A stretch of DNA of 15,876 bases from positions 1 through 15,876 of the forward strand of contig CAYTOJ010000037.1 of assembly GCA_964439415.1 (NCBI GenBank), written 5' to 3'. How positions within the stretch are numbered: position 1 is the first letter of the stretch; each line of letters starts with the position of its first letter. A program made the position numbers and the translations under genes. Shown piece after piece: positions 6,335 through 15,036 of this stretch. Source of the DNA: CAYTOJ01 sp964439415. Lineage in GTDB: Bacteria; Pseudomonadota; Alphaproteobacteria; Rickettsiales; CAZAGG01. The notes under the pieces were generated by a model. That model was not told the origin of the DNA. It did not search any database and saw only the letters and a program-made list of their open reading frames with translations.

Positions 6335-6373
6335 ATGAAAAATTCCAATTATTCAAACGATAGCGGTATATGA
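6335..6373 (+). CDS. Possible 12-codon leader peptide upstream of addA
   Basis: An ATG at 6335 with GGAG 4 bases upstream opens a 12-codon frame (MKNSNYSNDSGI) whose TGA ends 3 bases before the addA ATG. The addA start has no visible ribosome binding site of its own, so ribosomes ending here could reinitiate at addA. The frame is the same as addA, separated by the stop. It may be chance; no family is recognised. Confidence 0.25.
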   Translation: MKNSNYSNDSGI

Positions 6374-6376
6374 ATC

Positions 6377-9040
6377 ATGAAGCATCTTGATGGTGCGTTT
6401 GATCCTGAAGTCAGCGTGTGGGTTTCGGCCTCAGCGGGGAGCGGTAAAACCTGGCTGCTGGTGCACCGTGTGCTGCGCCTGCTGCTGGAGGGGGTAAGGC
6501 CGGCAAAAATCCTGTGCATCACCTACACCAAGGCGGCTGAGGCGGAAATGCGCGGGCGCCTGAACGCCATGCTTGAGGAATGGATGGTTATAGGTGAGGA
6601 AGAACTTAAACAACGGCTTATGGTGATTCAGGCTAGGACTACACCGGAATATATCAAACGGGCGCGCAGCCTTTATCTGGAATTGCTGGACTGCCCATCC
6701 GGCATCAGAATCTACACCATACACGGGCTATGCCAGCAGATACTCTCCACCTTTCCGCTAGAGGCTGGTATTGCGCCATCTTTCAGTATTGTTGACGGCA
6801 AAACATCGCAGGAGTTGCTGGAACAGGCCAAGGCGGCAGTGTTTGAAACCGCCGCGAAGGACGGAGAACTTAAAAACAGCCTGGCGGAACTTGCCATCGC
6901 CACCAGTGATTACGGGCTGGACGTGCTGATAAGGGAATTTCTGGGGGAGAAAAACTTCTTCAGAGGAGTGCTGGAGCGCGAAGGGAATCTGCAGAACCTA
7001 CCCACCAGCCTCGCCGCATTTTTAAATATTGATCCGGCAGTTACAGAGGCTGAAGTTACCGGAAAAATCACCGATTATATCGCCGCCAACTACAAGAAGA
7101 TACTTCGGGCGGCAGAGATTATCGCCGGGGCTGATTCCCCATCCACCGCTAATGAAGAGAAGGAAAAAGCAGCTAATGTCCTGCGCTGGTTTGAGGATGG
7201 CGCGAATTTGAGCAACCTGGAGCCGCTGCGTGATGCCTTCCTCACCAAAACCAATTCTCCACGCGCAAAAATACCATCGAAGGGAGTAACCACAGCCAAA
7301 CCGCAACTGGCCACGTTTGTGATAGAGGTAAAAAATACGCTGGCTGAGTTATATACTGAACTTGCCTGCGTGCGCCTGCTTGCGGCGAATCAGGCATTGT
7401 TCAAAGTGCTGGAGGGGATTCTTCGCAGTTACCAGAATCTGAAAGAATCAAACGGTTTCCTGGATTATGATGACCTGATAGCCTATGCGCACAAACTGGT
7501 GCGGGATGAATCAGCCGGATCATGGGTGCTGTTCAAGCTGGACGGCGGCATAGACCACCTGCTGCTGGATGAAGCGCAGGACACCAGTTCCATGCAGTGG
7601 GAGCTTACCGAAGCCTTGACCCAGGAGTTTTTCGCCGGAATAGGAGCCGCAGGAACCAGGCGCTCAATATTCGTGGTGGGAGATGATAAACAGTCCATCT
7701 ACAGTTTTCAGGGCGCGGAGCCTGAGGAATTCAAAGCGCGAGCCGCATATTTTGCCAACCAGGCAGAAGCCGCATTAAAAACGTTTAAAACCATCAGCCT
7801 GGATAACAGCTACCGCACTACGCATACGATTCTAAGGCTGGTGGACACAGTTCTGGAGGTTTTAAACGCAAAATCCATCAGCGGCGGCAAAATAATCCAT
7901 ACCCCAATCAGGCGTGGCGATGGGGAGTTTATATTATGGCCATTACTTGCGCGGGAAAAGGTGGAGGACACACCCTGGAGCCTGCCCATTCCGGCGGCGC
8001 GGATGCAGTCGGCGGAAAGTGAACTGGCCTTGAAAATCGCCGAATTCATTAAAGAACGGCTGAACACCTTGAATGTGCCAAGCCGCTCCCGCCCTGCCAG
8101 GCCGGAGGATTTCATGATTCTCCTTCAGCGCCGGAGTTCACTTTTCCTGGAAGTATTCCGGGCGCTAAGGCGCATGAATATCCCAGTTACCGGCCTTGAC
8201 CGTCTGGAATTGACAAAAAGCCTGCCTATACTTGATCTGCTGGCTTTTGCCCGCTTCCTGCTACTGCCTGAGGATGACTATAACCTGGCCTGTCTGCTTA
8301 AAAGCCCTATCTGCAATTTAAGCGAGAATGATCTATTCAATGCATCATATAACCGGGGTGATAATTCCATCTGGCAGCGGATAAGTCAGGATGATTCCAG
8401 CAATGCAGTTAAAAAAACCGCCGCATTTTTAAAAGAGTATCTGGATACAAAGCTTGGGTTATCGCCATATGCCCTTTATTATGAACTGCTGGAGGGGCGG
8501 GGTATGCGGATGCAGTTCCTGGATCGTCTGGGGGATGGCGTGCACGATGTGCTGGATGAGTTTCTGAATCAGGCATATGAATATGAGAAGAATCATACAC
8601 CCTCGCTTCAGGGTTTTGTATCCTGGTTTACCAGTTCAACGTTGGAGATAAAACGGGATATGGAGAAGGAATCCGGCAAGGTGCGGATTATGACCGTTCA
8701 TGCCTCCAAGGGTTTGCAGGCACCGTTTGTGATACTTCCGGATACGGCGTACAGCCCGAAACTGCGGGATAAAATTCTATTCAGCGGCGGCACGGATGAA
8801 TTCTGCTTCTGGAATGCCTACCCCAAAGTAGCATTGCCGGAAGTTGAGGAAATAAAGGATGCCACGCGCCAGAGCCAGTACGCCGAATATTACCGCCTGC
8901 TCTACGTGGCGCTTACAAGAGCGGAGGATTTTCTCATGGCCTGCGGCATCGCCGAGAATAAAAACCGGAATGACAAATGCTGGCACGCGATTCTGGAGAC
9001 AGCACTGCCGCAAATACCATCATCCATACGCGCCGCTTAG
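6377..9040 (+). CDS. addA: AddA-type double-strand break repair helicase, lacking the nuclease domain
   Basis: A UvrD/RecB superfamily 1A helicase of the alphaproteobacterial AddA type, which with AddB would process DNA ends for RecA. Helicase motifs are all present: Walker A SASAGSGKT (17-25), ITYTKAAEAEM (48-58), IYTIHGLC (112-119), Walker B LLLDEAQD (about 395-402), GDDKQSIYSFQG (about 436-447), NSYRTTHTIL (near 477-486), TVHASKGLQ (about 773) and YVALTRAED (about 843). The protein ends 35-40 residues after motif VI at 887 residues. Typical AddA proteins are well over 1,000 residues, with a C-terminal PD-(D/E)XK nuclease; none is encoded in the 94 bases downstream. addB, usually adjacent upstream, is absent. 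The N-terminus is also short, lacking a clear Q motif. It may work as a helicase alone or with a separate nuclease. Confidence 0.85.
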   Translation: MKHLDGAFDPEVSVWVSASAGSGKTWLLVHRVLRLLLEGVRPAKILCITYTKAAEAEMRGRLNAMLEEWMVIGEEELKQRLMVIQARTTPEYIKRARSLYLELLDCPSGIRIYTIHGLCQQILSTFPLEAGIAPSFSIVDGKTSQELLEQAKAAVFETAAKDGELKNSLAELAIATSDYGLDVLIREFLGEKNFFRGVLEREGNLQNLPTSLAAFLNIDPAVTEAEVTGKITDYIAANYKKILRAAEIIAGADSPSTANEEKEKAANVLRWFEDGANLSNLEPLRDAFLTKTNSPRAKIPSKGVTTAKPQLATFVIEVKNTLAELYTELACVRLLAANQALFKVLEGILRSYQNLKESNGFLDYDDLIAYAHKLVRDESAGSWVLFKLDGGIDHLLLDEAQDTSSMQWELTEALTQEFFAGIGAAGTRRSIFVVGDDKQSIYSFQGAEPEEFKARAAYFANQAEAALKTFKTISLDNSYRTTHTILRLVDTVLEVLNAKSISGGKIIHTPIRRGDGEFILWPLLAREKVEDTPWSLPIPAARMQSAESELALKIAEFIKERLNTLNVPSRSRPARPEDFMILLQRRSSLFLEVFRALRRMNIPVTGLDRLELTKSLPILDLLAFARFLLLPEDDYNLACLLKSPICNLSENDLFNASYNRGDNSIWQRISQDDSSNAVKKTAAFLKEYLDTKLGLSPYALYYELLEGRGMRMQFLDRLGDGVHDVLDEFLNQAYEYEKNHTPSLQGFVSWFTSSTLEIKRDMEKESGKVRIMTVHASKGLQAPFVILPDTAYSPKLRDKILFSGGTDEFCFWNAYPKVALPEVEEIKDATRQSQYAEYYRLLYVALTRAEDFLMACGIAENKNRNDKCWHAILETALPQIPSSIRAA

Positions 9041-9064
9041 CGACTGTTATAGACTTGTTTATAT

Positions 9065-9086
9065 GCCAGGCTCTTAACAAGCTGGC
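9065..9086. other. Weak hairpin after addA
   Basis: GCCAG-GCT and AGC-TGGC pair around a 7-base loop with one bulged base. It lies 25 bases after the addA stop and could mark the end of that transcript, but it has no U-run. Confidence 0.3.
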
Positions 9087-9096
9087 AACACACCAT

Positions 9097-9125
9097 TTGC
9101 ATTTAAACAAATAACCGCTTATTAC
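9097..9125 (+). promoter_or_regulatory. Possible sigma-70 type promoter for nuoJKLMN
   Basis: TTGCAT (9097-9102) and TATTAC (9120-9125) are spaced by exactly 17 bases and each match four of six consensus positions. Transcription would begin only a few bases before the nuoJ ATG at 9135, giving an almost leaderless mRNA, in keeping with the lack of a visible ribosome binding site there. It rests on sequence match alone. Confidence 0.25.
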
Positions 9126-9134
9126 ACCGCCATT

Positions 9135-9740
9135 ATGATTGCAGATATTTGTTTTTATTTGTTTGCTGGAGTTTTGTTGCTCGCTGCTGTGGGGGTGATT
9201 TCTGCGCGTAATCCCGTCCATTCCGTGCTGTTCCTTATTCTCGCTTTTTTCAATGCCGCGGTATTGATGATATTCATTGGCGCTGAGTATATCGCCATGA
9301 CACTCATAATAGTATACGTTGGCGCGGTTGCCGTGCTGCTGCTGTTTGTAGTGATGATGCTGGATATTGATATTGCAAAAACCAGAGCCGGATTTGTGCG
9401 GTATTTACCCTTCGGAATCAGTGCCGGAATGCTTATCCTGGCTGAGATTGTCTATGTGTTCAGCATCTCCGCCGAACATCTGCCAGGCGGCGGTTCTGCC
9501 GCGCAAGCCCAGGCAAAAACAACCAATACGGAAATGATAGGTAATCTTCTCTACACTGATTATGCTCTACCCTTTCAGATTTCAGCACTGATTCTGCTGG
9601 TGGCGATGATTGGCGCGATCGTCCTCACGCACCGCCGCCGCCCTGGGGTTATAAGGCAAAGCGTGTCAGATCAGGTGGGTCGCAAACGCTCAGAATCGGT
9701 GGAAGTTGTTCAAGTCACCAGCAGGCAGGGGGTATTATGA
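9135..9740 (+). CDS. nuoJ: NADH-quinone oxidoreductase subunit J
   Basis: Membrane subunit of respiratory complex I (ND6 homolog), lying between the quinone-reducing module and the antiporter-like subunits. The 201 residues begin FYLFAGVLLLAAVGVISARNPVHSVLFL and contain the conserved GAEYIAMTLIIVYVGAVAVL, which includes the pi-bulge helix important for coupling. A final helix at about 145-165 (FQISALILLVAMIGAIVLTH) and a charged cytoplasmic tail follow; this C-terminal extension is common in alphaproteobacteria. It opens a five-gene run; its TGA overlaps the nuoK ATG by 4 bases. nuoA-I are not upstream as in an intact operon; addA is. Confidence 0.96.
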   Translation: MIADICFYLFAGVLLLAAVGVISARNPVHSVLFLILAFFNAAVLMIFIGAEYIAMTLIIVYVGAVAVLLLFVVMMLDIDIAKTRAGFVRYLPFGISAGMLILAEIVYVFSISAEHLPGGGSAAQAQAKTTNTEMIGNLLYTDYALPFQISALILLVAMIGAIVLTHRRRPGVIRQSVSDQVGRKRSESVEVVQVTSRQGVL

Positions 9741-10048
9741 GCGTGGAATTTCTAACCCGTTACCTGATTATATCCGCAATATTATTTACCTTAGGAATTT
9801 GCGGCATTTTTATCAATCGCAAGAATATTATCACGATACTGCTCTCCATTGAGCTTATGTTGCTGGCGGTGAATATCAATTTTGTGGCATTTTCAGTGGC
9901 TCTGAATGACATTTCAGGGCAGATTTTTGTTATTTTCTCGCTGACTGTAGCAGCGGCTGAAGCCGCCATTGGTCTGGCCATACTTGTAGCCTACTACAGG
10001 CTGAGGCAGACTATTGAAGTTGAGGAAGTAAGCAGCTTGCGGGGGTAA
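9737..10048 (+). CDS. nuoK: NADH-quinone oxidoreductase subunit K
   Basis: ND4L homolog of complex I, a three-helix membrane protein with two buried glutamates in the proton path. Both are visible: E39 in LLSIELMLLAVNINFVAFS and E75 in TVAAAEAAIGLAILV, matching E36 and E72 of Escherichia coli NuoK. The 103-residue length is standard. ATG overlaps the nuoJ stop (ATGA) and the stop TAA is directly followed by the nuoL ATG, so translation of the three is probably coupled. Confidence 0.97.
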   Translation: MSVEFLTRYLIISAILFTLGICGIFINRKNIITILLSIELMLLAVNINFVAFSVALNDISGQIFVIFSLTVAAAEAAIGLAILVAYYRLRQTIEVEEVSSLRG

Positions 10049-11980
10049 ATGGAAGCGTATATAAAGCTTATTGTGTACTCACCCCTTGTGGCGGCAGTCA
10101 TAACCGGGCTGTTTGTGCGTGTTATAGGCGATCGCCCAGCGCAGATACTAACCTGCGGTGCTATGCTAATGTCTGCCGTGCTATCCGCCATTGTATTTAA
10201 AAATGTAGTTCTGGATGGTAATGTATATTCCCTGCAACTCCTGAAGTGGATTGAATCAGGTGATTTGAATCTATCCTGGGCTTTGAAGGTTGATTCACTC
10301 ACTGCTATTATGTTTGTGGTGGTCACCTGGGTGTCTGCCGTGGTGCATGTTTATTCAGTTGGCTATATGTCGCACGATGAGCATCAACCGCGCTTCATGT
10401 GCTACCTGTCGTTGTTCACCTTCTGTATGCTCATGCTGGTATCGGGTGATAATTTTCTTCAGGTATTCTTTGGCTGGGAAGGGGTTGGCGTATGCTCCTA
10501 CCTTTTAATTGGCTTCTGGTTCAGGAAGGATTCGGCCAATGCCGCAGCGATTAAGGCATTTATAGTCAACCGCGTTGGTGATTTTGGCATGATCCTGGGC
10601 GTATTTGCCGTGTATATGCTTTTCGGTACTCTGAATTTTGAGCAGGTGTTTGCGGCTGTGCCAGCAAAGGCAAATGAATCAATGAACATTTTTGGCCAGA
10701 ATCTGCACGCCCTTACCGCCATATGCCTGCTGCTGTTTGTGGGCTGCATGGGTAAATCCGCGCAAATCCTGCTCCACACCTGGCTGCCGGACGCTATGGA
10801 AGGCCCAACCCCGGTATCGGCGCTTATCCACGCGGCTACCATGGTAACGGCGGGGGTTTTTCTGCTTGCCCGCTGCTCGCCAATGTTTGAATACGCGCCG
10901 CAGGCTCTCATCGTGGTGACTGTTATTGGCGCAACCACTGCCATATTTGCAGCTCTTGTGGGCTTAGTGCAGACTGACATTAAAAAATCAATCGCCTACT
11001 CAACCTGTAGCCAGCTTGGTTATATGTTTTTCGCCTGTGGGGTATCGGCTTACACTGCCGGAATATTTCACCTGGTCACACATGCTTTCTTTAAAGCCCT
11101 GCTGTTTTTAGGTGCAGGTTCCGTTATTCATGCCTTAAGCGGTGAGCAGGACATGCGCTCAATGGGGTCAATGCGCAAAATAATTCCCTTCACCTATGCT
11201 TTAATGATGATCGGCACACTTTCCATGATTGGGCTGCCCATGTTATCCGGTGCTTATTCCAAGGGGGCAATAATAGAATCGGCTTACCTGTCCGGCACTA
11301 AATACGGCATGTATGCATTTTATATTGGCGTATTTGTCGCCATGCTAACCGCATTTTATTCATTCCGGCTGATTTTTCTCACCTTCCACGGTAAAAGCCG
11401 TGCAAGCCATGAGGCGATGGAACATGCGCATGAATCCCCCATGGTAATGCTGCTGCCGCTATGCCTGCTGGCTGGTGGGGCGCTGGTGGCAGGCTGGTTG
11501 CTGGAGCATTGGGGGATTCTGTCCGATCAGCAGAAATTCTGGGGCGGGGCTATATTTAATCTGTCTCACACCGCCGCCAGTGAGCATCATGTGCCTTTCT
11601 GGGTGCACGCATTAATAGAAGGCGCGGTGATTCTGGGTTTTGTTATCAGCCTTGTTTTCTACGTTCTTAAAACCGGTTTGCCTGCACTAATTGTGAGAAA
11701 ATTCAACTGGCTGTACCAGATACTCATGCACAAGTTTTATTTTGATGAGATATACGAAGCTATGTTTGTGAAACCTGTGCAGATGCTGGGGGCTTTGCTC
11801 TGGAAAAAGGGCGATGAGGCCATGATAGACCGCTTCGGGCCGGATGGGGTGGCCGCACTATCATACAGCGGGTCGGAAATGACATCAAAAACCCAGACCG
11901 GATACCTTTACCATTATGCATTCGCAATGCTGATAGGGCTGGCTGTCATCCTGGGCTATTTAATACGGAGCTATAAGTGA
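10049..11980 (+). CDS. nuoL: NADH-quinone oxidoreductase subunit L
   Basis: ND5 homolog and largest antiporter-like proton-pumping subunit at the distal end of the complex I membrane arm. The 643 residues show the pump residues E144 (GWEGVGVCSYLLIGFW) and K236 (MGKSAQILLHTWLPDAMEGPTPVSALIHAATM), and the TDIKKSIAYSTCSQLGYM helix. The C-terminal part from about 490 holds the region that forms the long lateral helix and final membrane anchor, so the protein looks full length. The start codon abuts the nuoK stop; the stop TGA overlaps the GTG of nuoM. Confidence 0.97.
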   Translation: MEAYIKLIVYSPLVAAVITGLFVRVIGDRPAQILTCGAMLMSAVLSAIVFKNVVLDGNVYSLQLLKWIESGDLNLSWALKVDSLTAIMFVVVTWVSAVVHVYSVGYMSHDEHQPRFMCYLSLFTFCMLMLVSGDNFLQVFFGWEGVGVCSYLLIGFWFRKDSANAAAIKAFIVNRVGDFGMILGVFAVYMLFGTLNFEQVFAAVPAKANESMNIFGQNLHALTAICLLLFVGCMGKSAQILLHTWLPDAMEGPTPVSALIHAATMVTAGVFLLARCSPMFEYAPQALIVVTVIGATTAIFAALVGLVQTDIKKSIAYSTCSQLGYMFFACGVSAYTAGIFHLVTHAFFKALLFLGAGSVIHALSGEQDMRSMGSMRKIIPFTYALMMIGTLSMIGLPMLSGAYSKGAIIESAYLSGTKYGMYAFYIGVFVAMLTAFYSFRLIFLTFHGKSRASHEAMEHAHESPMVMLLPLCLLAGGALVAGWLLEHWGILSDQQKFWGGAIFNLSHTAASEHHVPFWVHALIEGAVILGFVISLVFYVLKTGLPALIVRKFNWLYQILMHKFYFDEIYEAMFVKPVQMLGALLWKKGDEAMIDRFGPDGVAALSYSGSEMTSKTQTGYLYHYAFAMLIGLAVILGYLIRSYK

Positions 11981-13521
11981 CCGACATCATTCCAATCAGC
12001 TCTAATCTCCTCTCCGCGATTGTTTTTCTGCCCTTATGCGGCGCAATCATCCTGTGGTTGACCATTAAGGGTGATGATACAGGTGCGCAGCAGCGGGCGC
12101 GCTTTACCGCTCTCTTTACAACTCTCATCACCTTCGCGCTCTCGCTGTATATGTGGAGTCTTTATGACCCATCATATAAAGGCTACCAATTCACTGAGAG
12201 CATGAAATGGCTGGAGAGCAAAAACATCACCTACTCCCTGGGGGTGGATGGAATATCCATATACTTTATCATCCTCAACTGTTTTCTCATGCCCATTTGT
12301 ATTCTTGCAAGCTGGAACATTGAAAAAAGGGTAAAGGAATACTTGATCCTGTTTTTAGGGTTGCAGGCCTGCGTAAACGGCGTTTTTGCAAGCCTTAACC
12401 TGGTGCTTTTCTATATTCTTTTTGAGGGTATGCTGATACCCATGTATATGCTGATCGGCATATGGGGAGGTGAGCGCAGGGTTTATGCCGCTTATAAGTT
12501 CTTTCTTTATACCCTTTTAGGCTCTGTTCTTTTTCTGGTTGCCATTATGTACCTGCAATCACAGTTTGGCAGTACGCACATACCTGATCTAACTCAGTCA
12601 GCGCCGAAACTGCCACTGCATGTTCAACAATGGCTCTGGCTTGCTCTGTTCGCGTCATTCGCGGTGAAAGTTCCGATGTGGCCGGTGCATACCTGGCTGC
12701 CGGATGCTCACGTTCAGGCTCCCACAGCAGGGTCGGTTATCCTGGCCGGGATTCTGTTGAAACTGGGTGGTTATGGCTTCCTGCGTTTGTCCATCCCCTT
12801 CTTTCCTGATGCATCACACTATTTCGCGCCGATGGTAATTGCACTCAGCATAATCGCGATTATATACACTTCACTGGTTGCGCTGGCGCAAACTGATATG
12901 AAAAAACTGATCGCCTATTCTTCAGTTGCGCACATGGGCTTTGTAACCATTGGCATGTTCAGCTTTACTACCCAAGGTATAGAAGGCTCTATCTTCCAGA
13001 TGATTTCCCACGGACTTGTCAGCGGCGCGCTGTTTCTTTGCGTCGGTGTACTCTATGACCGTATGCACACTAAGGAAATCGCCCGTTATGGCGGAGTGGC
13101 AAACCGTATGCCATACTTTGCAGCATTCTTCCTGTTTCTCACCATGGCCTCTGTAGGCCTTCCCGGCACATCCGGTTTTGTTGGTGAGTTTTTATCCCTG
13201 CTTGGCATCTTCAAAGTTAATTCAATAGCATCCGCGCTGGCTGCCACAGGCGTGGTTCTAGGTGCGGGTTATATGCTTATGTTGTATCGGCGCGTGATGT
13301 TCGGCGCAGTCACCAACCAGGAAGTCGGTAAGCTGAGAGACATAAATACCCGTGAGGCTTTAAGCCTTGCTGTTATCTCTGCTTCCGTACTGATGCTTGG
13401 GGTGTACCCTGAAATTGTGCTGGGTGGTATCAGGGTATCCACGACAGAGGTGCTGAAAAACATACAGCTTGCAAACAATCCTGGTTTATCCATCGCTCAA
13501 ATTCTGGATTTCACCAAATGA
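11977..13521 (+). CDS. nuoM: NADH-quinone oxidoreductase subunit M
   Basis: ND4 homolog, middle antiporter-like proton pump of complex I. The 514-residue protein has E150 in LFEGMLIPMYMLIGIWG, K231 in VKVPMWPVHTWLPDAHVQAP and the helix TDMKKLIAYSSVAHMGFV, all standard. The start is GTG, fixed by the GTGA overlap with the nuoL stop; its stop overlaps the nuoN ATG in the same way. No internal defects were seen. Confidence 0.97.
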   Translation: MTDIIPISSNLLSAIVFLPLCGAIILWLTIKGDDTGAQQRARFTALFTTLITFALSLYMWSLYDPSYKGYQFTESMKWLESKNITYSLGVDGISIYFIILNCFLMPICILASWNIEKRVKEYLILFLGLQACVNGVFASLNLVLFYILFEGMLIPMYMLIGIWGGERRVYAAYKFFLYTLLGSVLFLVAIMYLQSQFGSTHIPDLTQSAPKLPLHVQQWLWLALFASFAVKVPMWPVHTWLPDAHVQAPTAGSVILAGILLKLGGYGFLRLSIPFFPDASHYFAPMVIALSIIAIIYTSLVALAQTDMKKLIAYSSVAHMGFVTIGMFSFTTQGIEGSIFQMISHGLVSGALFLCVGVLYDRMHTKEIARYGGVANRMPYFAAFFLFLTMASVGLPGTSGFVGEFLSLLGIFKVNSIASALAATGVVLGAGYMLMLYRRVMFGAVTNQEVGKLRDINTREALSLAVISASVLMLGVYPEIVLGGIRVSTTEVLKNIQLANNPGLSIAQILDFTK

Positions 13522-14972
13522 CTTCTGATATTCACTTAATGTTGCCGGAGATTTTCCTGAGTCTGGCTGGGCTGGCTCTGCTGCTATGTGGTTTATTTCA
13601 GCGTGAATCATCCTTCAACAGCATTACCTTGCTGACCACTCTTGCCTTCATAATGACAGGCTATCTGATTTTCAGTAAAGCCCCTGAAGGAAGAGTTTAC
13701 GGCTTTGACGGGCTAGCCGTTGTTGATGGCTTCAGCATTGTCGCCAAATATCTGATATTGATTGCCGCATCTCTGGCGCTTTTAATGACAATCGGCTCAC
13801 AGGACAAACAACATATAAACAGGTTTGAATTTCCAATCCTGATACTTTTTTCCACCCTCGGCCTGCTGCTCATGGTGTCCAACAGCAACCTTCTGGTGGC
13901 TTATGTCTCCCTGGAATTATCAAGCCTGTCGTTATACATCCTGGCCGCTCTGGCGAGGGATCGCGTAGTTTGCGTGGAGGCCGGGCTTAAATACTTCACC
14001 TTAAGTGCACTGGCTTCCGGATTATTGCTTTACGGAATATCAATTGTCTACGGTTTCGCGGGGAGTACTGATTTCACCGCCATAGGGCAGGCACTGAAGG
14101 GAGCCTCCTCCCTGAAGGATATTACCCCGGGGCTATCCTTAGGCCTGGTATTTATTCTCAGTGGTTTTCTGTTCAAGGTTTCCGCTGCGCCGTTTCATAT
14201 GTGGACGCCGGATGTTTATGAAGGCGCGCCCACTTCCGTTACGGCGTTTTATTCCTCAGCACCAAAAGTAGCTGCGTTTGCCCTGTTCTTCAGATTCTTT
14301 CAGGACGCACTACCTGATTCTCATTTTATCTACCGCGATATTACCACAGCAGTTGCCGTACTCAGTATGCTGGTTGGTGCTTTCGGCGCAATCAGGCAGA
14401 CAAGTATAAAAAGGCTGCTTGCTTACAGCTCTATCGGCCATGCCGGATATATGCTTATAGCATTTGTATCAGGCGGGGAAGAATCTGTGCAGAGCCTGCT
14501 GATATACCTGTTCACCTATATCTTCATGACTATCGGGGCTTTCGCCTGTGTTTTATACATGCAGCGCGCTAATGAACTTACTGAGAAAATTTCTGATCTC
14601 TGCGGTTTTTCCCGCAGTCATCCAAAAGTAGCCTTCGCATTTACGGTTCTGTTATTCTCCATGGCGGGAATCCCTCCCCTGGCCGGTTTTTTCGGCAAGT
14701 ATTACGTATTCTTAGCTGCGGTAAAGAATGGTTATTATGTGCTTGTGGCTATCGGTTTTGTTACAAGTGTTGTTGCTGCATATTATTATATAAAGGTCGT
14801 CAAGGTTATGTACTTTGATGAAGCCACCCTTGCCTTGCAGCCTGTAAGAAATATTTCATTAAATCTGGTTCTTTTTGTGTCAACGCTGGTCACTATTTTC
14901 TTTATTATTTTCCAGCCGCCACTGCTATCCCAGGCGCAATCAGCCGCCTCCACGCTGTATAATAGTAAGTAG
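13518..14972 (+). CDS. nuoN: NADH-quinone oxidoreductase subunit N
   Basis: ND2 homolog, antiporter-like proton pump nearest the hydrophilic arm of complex I. The 484 residues include E133 (YVSLELSSLSLYILAAL), K220 (GFLFKVSAAPFHMWTPDVYEGAPT by position) and the helix SIKRLLAYSSIGHAGYML. The ATG overlaps the nuoM stop by 4 bases. It is the last nuo gene; in many alphaproteobacteria a biotin-protein ligase gene follows, but here a repressor-like gene begins 62 bases later. Confidence 0.97.
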   Translation: MTSDIHLMLPEIFLSLAGLALLLCGLFQRESSFNSITLLTTLAFIMTGYLIFSKAPEGRVYGFDGLAVVDGFSIVAKYLILIAASLALLMTIGSQDKQHINRFEFPILILFSTLGLLLMVSNSNLLVAYVSLELSSLSLYILAALARDRVVCVEAGLKYFTLSALASGLLLYGISIVYGFAGSTDFTAIGQALKGASSLKDITPGLSLGLVFILSGFLFKVSAAPFHMWTPDVYEGAPTSVTAFYSSAPKVAAFALFFRFFQDALPDSHFIYRDITTAVAVLSMLVGAFGAIRQTSIKRLLAYSSIGHAGYMLIAFVSGGEESVQSLLIYLFTYIFMTIGAFACVLYMQRANELTEKISDLCGFSRSHPKVAFAFTVLLFSMAGIPPLAGFFGKYYVFLAAVKNGYYVLVAIGFVTSVVAAYYYIKVVKVMYFDEATLALQPVRNISLNLVLFVSTLVTIFFIIFQPPLLSQAQSAASTLYNSK

Positions 14973-15016
14973 GCAATTTCCAAGCGCATTTTTACTTATT
15001 TAGCTTCATATAGGTT

Positions 15017-15036
15017 TGGCTTATATGCTGGCTTAT
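15017..15036 (+). promoter_or_regulatory. Short direct repeat ahead of the repressor-like gene
   Basis: TGGCTTAT occurs twice (15017-15024 and 15029-15036), 12 bases apart, the second overlapping the start codon of the XRE/S24-like gene. It could be an autoregulatory operator, but it may equally be chance; no inverted symmetry is evident. Confidence 0.2.

Noticed and set aside
6099..6356. 85-codon minus-strand frame between the prepilin and addA
   Set aside because: It runs through three inverted repeats and the orphan pilin tail and resembles no protein.
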